Below are positions 8,457 to 13,885 of a stretch of DNA of 15,967 nt, piece by piece. Under the pieces are notes generated by a model. The model was not told where the DNA came from and did no database searches. It saw nothing but the letters and a program-made list of their open reading frames with translations. Source of the DNA: JAPOKJ01 sp043767985. GTDB lineage: Bacteria > Pseudomonadota > Gammaproteobacteria > Burkholderiales > Burkholderiaceae_E. Position numbers and translations under genes: made by a program. The stretch's first letter is position 1, and each line of letters opens with the position of its first letter. The stretch lies in assembly GCA_043767985.1 (NCBI GenBank), contig JAYVKZ010000319.1, forward strand, positions 1-15,967, written 5' to 3'.

Positions 8457-9067
8457 GGGCAGGCCCTCGGGTTCGGCGGTGAGGCAGGAATTTGAGGGTC
8501 GCAGGAACGCGCACTTCCAGCCCCGGTAATCATGATGACTAGGCGACGCTGCTCGGCCGCAGAAAGGGTTGCATGTCGCACATCAATTCGCGCAATATTC
8601 GTGACGCTTAGCAGCGGCCGACCTAGGCCGGTGAAAGTGATACTTGACGGAACGCCGCCGATGGCGAGAGGGCTCGCGAATCCGCCAGCTAGGATCGTGC
8701 TAGTAAGCGTCGACACTCCCACTCTGGCTTGCGCTGAATCATCGCCGGAATCTCTAGCCTGAATATCGGGCTGGGCGGGATCACAATCGGTACCGCCTGG
8801 CGCGATAAGACATATCCGCCAATCTGAAGTCGAGTTCGTCGAATCCGTTAGCTTAAACATCACTCGAGCATTACGCTTCATCGCCTCCATACGAGCGATT
8901 TGAATCGCGCCAATAATAGATTCGGCACTCGCTCGAATTTGCTGATTACCAACCCATGCCGCGTAACTTGGCATAGACAGCTTCATCAAGATCGCCATAA
9001 TGGCGACAGTGATGACCAGTTCAATTAGCGAGAATCCGGTTTGACCCTTCTCTCTTTTGTGTTCCAC
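8453..9067 (-). CDS. fimT: FimT/GspH-type minor pilin
   Basis: This 204-residue pseudopilin-like protein has the cleavage site QTG|FSLIELVITVAIMAILM, with G11 as the last leader residue and E16 as mature E5. The text that follows (MPSYAAWVGNQQIRASAESI and AIQIARMEAMKRN) matches the GspH domain shared by FimT and FimU. Family members act as minor pilins, and some FimT proteins bind DNA during natural transformation. Whether this one acts as FimT or FimU cannot be told from the sequence. The start is GTG at 9067, one base after the pilE stop, preceded by the purine-rich AAGAGAAG. No other start fits the short leader. Four cysteines lie in the C-terminal domain (CLIAPGGTDC, and two close to the end). 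Confidence 0.87.
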   Translation of the reverse strand: MEHKREKGQTGFSLIELVITVAIMAILMKLSMPSYAAWVGNQQIRASAESIIGAIQIARMEAMKRNARVMFKLTDSTNSTSDWRICLIAPGGTDCDPAQPDIQARDSGDDSAQARVGVSTLTSTILAGGFASPLAIGGVPSSITFTGLGRPLLSVTNIARIDVRHATLSAAEQRRLVIMITGAGSARSCDPQIPASPPNPRACP

Positions 9068-9068
9068 G

Positions 9069-9533
9069 TCAGCTTCTCTTGGTTAACCATCTAGTTGCCC
9101 CGGCTGCTGGAACGGTGCCCCAATTGGAGCCCCACGATGTTGTTGTTCTTGTATTTTGATTATTAATTGTGTAGACAAACCCGCTAGTCTGGCCAGCGGT
9201 CGTACCCGTCGCGGTCACGGTGTAACCCTGCCCAGCATTGGTTGTTGTGCAGGTCATATTGAAACGCTCTGTATTTTGTACGGCCACCGCGCAAGCCGCG
9301 CCGTTAGCGTACGAACGGTTATCCGAATAGGATTGCTCCATACGTACCCTGGCATCGCTCAGGGCATTCGTGGCCTCAGTCAAACTCGCCCGCAAAACAT
9401 AGTCGTTATAGGTAGGAATTGCAAAGGCACTCACAATGCCAATAATTGTGACGACCACCATCACTTCGACGAGCGTAAAACCTTTTGCGGCTGCGATGGT
9501 TTTGCGATGCGAGTTGAAGTGTTTGAAATACAT
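9069..9533 (-). CDS. pilE: PilE-type type IV pilin
   Basis: This 154-residue pilin has the leader MYFKHFNSHRKTIAAAKG, cleavage after G18, and the mature start FTLVEVMVVVTIIGIVSAFA with the E5 glutamate (E23). The stretch AIPTYNDYVLRASLTEATNA is typical of PilE minor pilins of beta- and gammaproteobacteria. C81 and C95 could form the disulphide, and the C-terminus ends GATRWLTKRS. Because it heads the minor pilin cluster, I read it as a tip-complex pilin and not the major fibre subunit, although that is inference. The ATG at 9533 has GGAG 8 bases upstream. It follows ispH after 149 bases, enough for a promoter. In Pseudomonas aeruginosa pilE closes the cluster; here it opens it. Confidence 0.9.
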   Translation of the reverse strand: MYFKHFNSHRKTIAAAKGFTLVEVMVVVTIIGIVSAFAIPTYNDYVLRASLTEATNALSDARVRMEQSYSDNRSYANGAACAVAVQNTERFNMTCTTTNAGQGYTVTATGTTAGQTSGFVYTINNQNTRTTTSWGSNWGTVPAAGATRWLTKRS

Positions 9534-9682
9534 GGTCCGATCTCCGTTTCACTGGAGTTTGACGTCATGCAAGGAGTCGCTCAACTCACGCCAGACAGAT
9601 GGACCTCTGCGCGGATGAGTGGGCGCCCCAACAGTATTAAAGCGGACAAAAGGAAGAATTCATCCGATTAGCGGATCGTTCG
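9534..9682 (-). promoter_or_regulatory. ispH-pilE intergenic region, probable promoter region of the pilus operon
   Basis: This 149-base gap precedes pilE on the minus strand. It contains a sigma-54-like arrangement GG-N10-GC (9592-9591 to 9580-9579; TGGCGTG then GAGC), which keeps the two invariant dinucleotides but misses several consensus bases. It would give a leader of about 34 bases. The palindrome TGACGTCA lies at 9560-9567. A small inverted repeat ATCCG/CGGAT (9662-9676), followed on the minus strand by a T-rich stretch, could weakly terminate ispH transcripts. No convincing sigma-70 pair was seen. All of these are weak signals. Confidence 0.3.
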
Positions 9683-10615
9683 CTAGGCTGACGCGATGCT
9701 CAGCCCCTTTGGCAAGGGAAATGAAATATGCTCCTCCACTCCCGGCAACGCAGAAACACTACGCACGCCAAGTTCTTTGAGTCTGGTGACGAGCTCATTG
9801 ACCAACACTTCCGGTGCCGACGCGCCTGCGGTGACACCAATTTTTTTCTTACCCACCACCCAAGCTGGGTTCAGTTCGAGCGCCGATCCGATCATATAGG
9901 CCTCACAGCCCATTTTCTCGGCCACTTCTCTGAGGCGGTTCGAGTTGGAGCTAGTCGGTGAACCAATCACTAACACCAAATCACACTTGGGCACCATAAA
10001 CTTTACGGCATCCTGACGGTTTTGAGTGGCGTAGCAAATATCTTGCTTTTTAGGCTCTTGGATCTTAGGAAAGCGTCGGCGCAACGCCCCAATAATGGCA
10101 GCACAGTCATCAACCGATAGCGTCGTTTGCGACACATAGGCGAGCTTCTCAACCTGCGGTAAAACAAGCCTGGCAACATCTTCGACCGACTCCACTAAAT
10201 GAATGCCCGCATCCGCCTGGCCCATGGTGCCCTCCACTTCTGGGTGGCCCGCATGGCCAATCATGACCACGTCCAAGCCTTCACGACGCATTTTGGCGAC
10301 TTCGACATGCACTTTGGTGACAAGCGGGCAGGTGGCGTCGAAAATATGGAGACCACGGCTTTCTGCATCGTCACGAACTGCCCGCGACACGCCATGTGCC
10401 GAGAAAATGAGGGTAGACCCCGACGGGACCTCGTCCAGCTCTTCGACGAAGATGGCACCTTTGCTACGAAGGTCATTGACGACATGTTCGTTATGCACAA
10501 TTTCATGACGGACATAGATCGGCGCACCAAAGCGCTTTAGCGCAAGCTCCACAATGTCGATCGCACGATCTACACCAGCGCAAAAGCCACGGGGTTGGGC
10601 AAGCAACACGTCCAT
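9683..10615 (-). CDS. ispH: 4-hydroxy-3-methylbut-2-enyl diphosphate reductase IspH (LytB)
   Basis: IspH is a cytoplasmic iron-sulphur enzyme that reduces HMBPP to isopentenyl and dimethylallyl diphosphate, the last step of the MEP isoprenoid pathway. The 310-residue protein has the three cluster ligands C12 (PRGFCAGVDRAI), C96 (FDATCPLVTKVH) and C194 (DICYATQNRQ). Substrate residues H41, H74 (SAHGVS) and H124 with E126 (GHAGHPEVEGT) are present, as is the SSNSNRL motif. Length and spacing match the Escherichia coli enzyme closely, so it should be active. The ATG at 10615 directly abuts the fkpB TAA stop with no spacer, so translation is probably coupled. Confidence 0.97.
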   Translation of the reverse strand: MDVLLAQPRGFCAGVDRAIDIVELALKRFGAPIYVRHEIVHNEHVVNDLRSKGAIFVEELDEVPSGSTLIFSAHGVSRAVRDDAESRGLHIFDATCPLVTKVHVEVAKMRREGLDVVMIGHAGHPEVEGTMGQADAGIHLVESVEDVARLVLPQVEKLAYVSQTTLSVDDCAAIIGALRRRFPKIQEPKKQDICYATQNRQDAVKFMVPKCDLVLVIGSPTSSNSNRLREVAEKMGCEAYMIGSALELNPAWVVGKKKIGVTAGASAPEVLVNELVTRLKELGVRSVSALPGVEEHISFPLPKGLSIASA

Positions 10616-11059
10616 TTAAAGCACTCCAAGCAGTTTGACCTCAAAGCGCAGTGCACGGCCCGCCAGAGGATGATTAAAATCGAACAAGGCGCTCTGAGCA
10701 TCGATCTCTTTGAGGGTCCCAGCAAAGCGCCCGCCATCCGGCGACGGAAAGTCGACGAGATCGCCCGCCTCAAAGTCCCGCTCCTCACTATTCGCGTTGA
10801 GCAACTCTCTTGAGACTCGTTGGATCAACTCAGGGTTTCGAACGCCAAAGGCTTCTTCAGGCGCTAGCTCGAAGACTTCGTGAACACCTTCTACCAGCCC
10901 AATGAGGCGTTTTTCAAGAAACTCAGCCAATTGGCCTATGCCTAATTGGAGTGTCGCGGGTCGCGCTTTGAAGGTGTTCATGACATCCTCGTCCCCATCG
11001 CCAAGCGACAAACGGTAATGCAAGGTGAGGTGGGATTCAGGGCCAACAACGGCAGTCAT
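10616..11059 (-). CDS. fkpB: FKBP-type peptidyl-prolyl cis-trans isomerase of the SlpA/FkpB family
   Basis: SlpA-type FKBPs are small cytoplasmic prolyl isomerases and chaperones, found associated with the ribosome in Escherichia coli. The product of about 147 residues shows the N-terminal FKBP strand SHLTLHYRLSLGDG, then LQLGIGQLAEFLEKRLIGLVEG and ELAPEEAFG. The inserted flap domain holds the segment EAGDLVDFPSPDGGRFAG, and the end FNHPLAGRALRFEVKLL is a family signature. I prefer the ATG at 11059; the TTG at 11065 would add two residues and has no better ribosome binding site. The pairing with ispH is conserved across beta- and gammaproteobacteria. No lspA is present upstream, unlike in Escherichia coli; instead radC diverges. 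Confidence 0.92.
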   Translation of the reverse strand: MTAVVGPESHLTLHYRLSLGDGDEDVMNTFKARPATLQLGIGQLAEFLEKRLIGLVEGVHEVFELAPEEAFGVRNPELIQRVSRELLNANSEERDFEAGDLVDFPSPDGGRFAGTLKEIDAQSALFDFNHPLAGRALRFEVKLLGVL

Positions 11060-11225
11060 AACCAAATTCTCGAAAAAGGCACAGTCATATGTTCAACAAG
11101 AAGATCGATCAGCAAAATGGCACAGCAAACGTCGTCAAGTCGCAGGAAAGGTCGCTTTCCCGGCACCGTGCAGCCCTCTATTGTACGGAACCCCTACCAA
11201 GGACCAGGATGAAGGGGGCAGCATC
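11060..11225. promoter_or_regulatory. divergent fkpB / radC intergenic region
   Basis: This 166-base region must carry the starts of both divergent transcripts. On the minus strand a -10-like TACAAT lies at 11185-11180 and a -35-like TTGACG lies closer to fkpB, but neither has a good partner at normal spacing. On the plus strand AAGGGGG lies 8 bases before the radC GTG. A six-codon open frame (ATG at 11209, stop at 11227-11229) overlaps that start. Confidence 0.45.
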
Positions 11226-11906
11226 GTGAGGATTACCGAGTGGCCCACGGCAGAGCGCCCACGAGAGCGGCTTTTGGCGCAGGGCGCCAAGGCGCTTTCC
11301 GACGCCGAGCTGCTGGCGATTTTCCTAAGAACGGGAACCCGCGGGCAAAGCGCACTCGATCTAGCGCGCAAGTTGCTCAACGAGTTCGGCTCGCTAGGGA
11401 GCCTGATGAGCGTCAGTTTCGAGAAAAGCGCAAAGGTTGCTGGTTTAGGTCTCGCCAAATGGGCAGGTCTCCAGGCAGCACTTGAATTGGCCACACGTGC
11501 CAGTCTAGATCCTCTGAAGGACCAACCCCTGATGAGTCGCCCCGAGGCGGCGGAGGCCTATTTACGCCAATGGCTGCGCTTTTATCGTTTTGAGGTGTTT
11601 GTGGCCCTCTTTATGGACGCAGCCCACCGTCTCATTGTGTGCGAAGAGCTTTTTCGCGGCACGGTGAACCAAACGGCCGTTTATCCCCGGGAAGTTTTGC
11701 GACGCTGCCTGGATTTAAATGCCAGCGCAGTAATTTTCGCCCATAATCACCCTTCCGGCGCGGCCGAACCCAGTCGCGCTGATGAGCTTTTGACTGAAAA
11801 CTTGCGAAAATCGCTCGCCAGCATAGGCGTCGAGGTCCTGGACCACCTGATCATTGCGGGGCCAACCTGTACGTCGCTTGCTCGACGTGGTTGTTTTGCT
11901 ATATAA
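11226..11906 (+). CDS. radC: RadC-family JAB/MPN-domain protein
   Basis: RadC proteins are widespread, and their link to DNA repair is historical and doubtful; the JAMM-type metal site suggests a metal-dependent hydrolase of unknown substrate. The 226-residue product starts with the helix-hairpin-helix region (EWPTAERPRERLLAQGAKAL, then LSDAELLAIFLRTGT). It continues into the JAB domain, with the glutamate in CEELFRGTVNQ and the metal-binding motif HNHPSG...PSRAD. I chose GTG at 11226 because RadC proteins begin at the RITxWP motif and AAGGGGG precedes it. An in-frame upstream extension to 11025 overlaps fkpB and looks unlike coding sequence. The final TAA lies inside the -10 box of the rpmB promoter. 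Confidence 0.93.
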   Translation: MRITEWPTAERPRERLLAQGAKALSDAELLAIFLRTGTRGQSALDLARKLLNEFGSLGSLMSVSFEKSAKVAGLGLAKWAGLQAALELATRASLDPLKDQPLMSRPEAAEAYLRQWLRFYRFEVFVALFMDAAHRLIVCEELFRGTVNQTAVYPREVLRRCLDLNASAVIFAHNHPSGAAEPSRADELLTENLRKSLASIGVEVLDHLIIAGPTCTSLARRGCFAI

Positions 11907-11907
11907 T
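11878..11907 (+). promoter_or_regulatory. sigma-70 promoter for rpmB-rpmG embedded in the radC 3' end
   Basis: A perfect -10 box TATAAT lies at 11902-11907, and TTGCTC at 11878-11883 is a partial -35 (three of six bases) at 18-base spacing. The radC stop codon TAA (11904-11906) lies within the -10 box. The predicted start near 11914 leaves a leader of about 64 bases before rpmB. This fits the need for strong transcription of ribosomal protein genes independent of radC. Confidence 0.7.
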
Positions 11908-11917
11908 ACTAGGCTTT

Positions 11918-11932
11918 GCTGAAATCTTCAGC
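11918..11932 (+). promoter_or_regulatory. hairpin at the start of the rpmB leader
   Basis: GCTGAA-ATC-TTCAGC is a perfect 6-base-pair stem with a 3-base loop, about four bases after the predicted transcription start. No T-run follows, so it is not a terminator. A hairpin at the very 5' end could stabilise the mRNA. Confidence 0.4.
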
Positions 11933-11977
11933 GATCAATCGAAACTCAATTTACAAGTTGCGGAAATAGGATTCATC

Positions 11978-12214
11978 ATGGCACGCGTATGTCAAGTCAC
12001 CGGAAAAGCCCCGATGGTTGGGAACAATGTTTCCCACGCCAACAACAGGACCAAGCGTCGTTTCATGCCTAATTTGCAGTATCGCAAATTTTGGGTGGAA
12101 ACTGAGAACCGTTGGGTTCGTCTGCGCTTAACCAATGCGGGCTTGCGCCTCATCGACAAGAATGGTATTGATGCCGTCTTGGTCGACGTCCGTGCGCGCG
12201 GCCTCTCGGTCTAA
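11978..12214 (+). CDS. rpmB: 50S ribosomal protein L28
   Basis: L28 is a small protein of the large ribosomal subunit. The 78-residue product begins MARVCQVTGKAPMVGNNVSH and continues with NNRTKRRFMPNLQYRKFW, matching Escherichia coli L28 throughout. Its only cysteine is C5, so it is the zinc-independent type. The ATG at 11978 has TAGGA 6 bases upstream; the frame is open further upstream, but that part runs through the promoter and leader and is not coding. rpmG follows after 28 bases, so the two form the usual rpmB-rpmG unit driven by the promoter at the end of radC. Confidence 0.98.
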   Translation: MARVCQVTGKAPMVGNNVSHANNRTKRRFMPNLQYRKFWVETENRWVRLRLTNAGLRLIDKNGIDAVLVDVRARGLSV

Positions 12215-12242
12215 GCGTCAACTCAACCTTTAGGAATCTATC

Positions 12243-12398
12243 ATGCGTGACAAAATCAAGCTTGAGTCGAGCGCCGGTACCGGCCACTTCTACACCACCA
12301 CCAAAAACAAGCGTACCAAGCCAGAAAAGCTTGAGATCAAGAAGTTTGATCCGGTAGTTCGCAAGCATGTCATTTACAAAGAAACCAAGATTAAGTAA
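12243..12398 (+). CDS. rpmG: 50S ribosomal protein L33
   Basis: L33 is a 51-residue protein of the large ribosomal subunit. The sequence starts MRDKIKLESSAGTGHFYTTT, continues KNKRTKPEKLEIKKFDP and ends YKETKIK. It has no cysteines and so is the zinc-independent form. An in-frame TAG at 12231-12233 rules out a longer N-terminus, so the protein lacks the few extra leading residues of Escherichia coli L33. TAGGA lies 7 bases before the ATG. The gene is followed after 43 bases by a strong terminator, the end of the rpmB-rpmG transcript. Confidence 0.98.
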   Translation: MRDKIKLESSAGTGHFYTTTKNKRTKPEKLEIKKFDPVVRKHVIYKETKIK

Positions 12399-12441
12399 AA
12401 ACAACTTGGCTTAGGCAATCTTATCGAGGTTGTCTCAATAG

Positions 12442-12469
12442 AAAAAGCGACCCACTGGTCGCTTTTTTT
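12442..12469. terminator. strong intrinsic terminator, probably bidirectional
   Basis: AAAAAGCGACC and GGTCGCTTTTT form an 11-base-pair stem around the loop CACT, with a run of seven T on the plus strand. On the minus strand the same hairpin is followed by TTTTTC. It therefore fits both rpmG on the plus strand and the convergent desaturase gene on the minus strand. Confidence 0.93.
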
Positions 12470-12510
12470 ATGGGCATATACATGGGTAATTACATCATGG
12501 GTAATTACAA
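12470..12510. repeat. short tandem repeat containing two copies of the palindrome GTAATTAC
   Basis: CATGGGTAATTACA occurs twice with a 15-base period (12481-12494 and 12496-12509), preceded by the degenerate related stretch ATGGGCATATAC (12470-12481). Each full copy contains the perfect palindrome GTAATTAC. It lies between the terminator and the desaturase stop codon. Its role is unknown; recent tandem duplication is the simplest reading. Confidence 0.7.
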
Positions 12511-12519
12511 CGCGGAAGA

Positions 12520-13752
12520 TCAGTGCGCAGGCGCATAGCGGCGCATTCTCAGTGCCGTTTCTTCAAGCGCACGAATGCCACTCGCCTCAGCCTTTTGGCA
12601 CCACTGCTGGAGGTGTTCCAGGAGCTGCTCCTTGTTCAAGGTAGAGCGCTCCCACACATGGCTTAGTTCTTTGCGCATTTCCAGCACGCGACGCAAGGTA
12701 TCACTGGCGGCCAGCGCTTCAATAAAGGTGGCCTTTTCTTGCGGCTTTAAGGCGTCATGATCCAAGTGCAACCAGGCCCGAGCAGCTTTGACGGCTGCAA
12801 ACTCTGGGCGCTTCATGCTTTTCAAGCGACTCGCCTCATCAGTACAGATCTTGCGAAGAGAGCTGGCATACGCCGCCATCAAATCGTAACGATGTTGAAT
12901 GACGGCTTGCAGTGTCTCCGCATCGACGCTCGATTTGGCGGTGACAAACTTAGGCACGGGTGCCAAGCGGCGAACCGTCGCCAGTTTGAAAAACGACAGC
13001 AGTCGGATATACATCCAGCCAGCATCAAACTCATACCATTTCACCGAGAACTTAGCGGAAGTGGCATAGGCATGATGATTGTTGTGTAGTTCTTCGCCAC
13101 CAACCAACCAACCCCAGGGCACAAGGTTTTTACTAGCGTCCGGGCTCTCAAAATTTCGGTAGCCCTTGGCATGTCCCAGCCCATTGATGACCCCGGCCGC
13201 AAAAATCGGAATCCACAGCATTTGAATTGCAAACACGGTCAGGCCAATAAAGCCAAACATCAATACGCAAGCCGCTAAAGTGACATAAACACCGACGTAC
13301 GAATACGGTGTGTACAGATGACGCTCAATCCAATCATTGGGCGCACCGGTGCCATATTTTACCTTGGTGTCCTCATTTTTCGCTTCTTCCCGGTACATCT
13401 CCGAGCCTTCGAGCAACACCTTTTTGAGGCCACGGGTGACAGGGCTATGAGGATCTTCCTCGGTTTCACATTTGGCATGATGCTTGCGATGAATGCTCAT
13501 CCAGTCACGGGTAATCATGCCCGTACTCAGCCATAGCCACAGCCGAAAAACATGGGAGACGATGGGATGAAAGTCCACGGCACGGTGCGCCATGCTGCGA
13601 TGCAAATAAAGGGTCACACCCGCAATCGTAAGATGGGTTGCCGCCAAGGTGTACAACACAATTTGCCACCATGAGCCGTTCAGAAGGCCTTTATCCAAAA
13701 AATTCAGGACAAGGTAGGTGAGATCAGAAGCAAACAAGTCAGTAGTAAACAA
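12520..13752 (-). CDS. membrane fatty acid (acyl-CoA type) desaturase
   Basis: This is a di-iron membrane desaturase that introduces a double bond into fatty acyl chains, probably at delta-9, to adjust membrane fluidity. The 410-residue protein has the histidine boxes HRSMAH (51-56), HRKHH (88-92) and HNNHH (223-227), plus the additional histidine in GLGHAKGYRN. Hydrophobic segments near residues 31-50, 152-190 and others form the membrane core. The long C-terminal part after about residue 265 is helical and charged, longer than in minimal stearoyl-CoA desaturases but common in proteobacterial relatives. The start is TTG at 13752, supported by GGAG 5 bases upstream; no ATG or GTG fits. No electron donor gene is adjacent. 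The gene converges on rpmG and shares its terminator. Confidence 0.9.
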   Translation of the reverse strand: MFTTDLFASDLTYLVLNFLDKGLLNGSWWQIVLYTLAATHLTIAGVTLYLHRSMAHRAVDFHPIVSHVFRLWLWLSTGMITRDWMSIHRKHHAKCETEEDPHSPVTRGLKKVLLEGSEMYREEAKNEDTKVKYGTGAPNDWIERHLYTPYSYVGVYVTLAACVLMFGFIGLTVFAIQMLWIPIFAAGVINGLGHAKGYRNFESPDASKNLVPWGWLVGGEELHNNHHAYATSAKFSVKWYEFDAGWMYIRLLSFFKLATVRRLAPVPKFVTAKSSVDAETLQAVIQHRYDLMAAYASSLRKICTDEASRLKSMKRPEFAAVKAARAWLHLDHDALKPQEKATFIEALAASDTLRRVLEMRKELSHVWERSTLNKEQLLEHLQQWCQKAEASGIRALEETALRMRRYAPAH

Positions 13753-13885
13753 GCGTTCTCCGCAAAAAATTCATTTCTTTCAAGGCGATAGGTCAAAAGC
13801 AACCGTTTCGCAGCACGGACTCTACCCCTTCCCAAGTCGACCCGCAATGCGTAGTATCAACATAAGCAAGTGACGATAGAACTAT
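13753..13885 (-). other. gap upstream of the desaturase gene
   Basis: These 133 bases separate the methyltransferase gene from the desaturase gene, both on the minus strand. GCGGAGAACGC gives the desaturase ribosome binding site. TTGACC about 45 bases upstream of the start codon is a -35 candidate, but its -10 partner is poor. I see no terminator for the methyltransferase gene and no clear regulator-binding palindrome. Confidence 0.35.

Noticed and set aside
9156..9671. 171-codon open frame on the plus strand opposite pilE
   Set aside because: It lies antisense to a clear pilin gene, its product has no recognisable motif, and pilE explains the codon pattern.
11025..11225. N-terminal extension of RadC
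   Set aside because: The extension overlaps fkpB and the divergent promoter region, and RadC proteins begin at the RITxWP motif.
12470..12538. 22-codon small protein from the tandem repeat region
   Set aside because: It has no ribosome binding site, starts at the T-run of the rpmG terminator, and its sequence is a product of the repeat.
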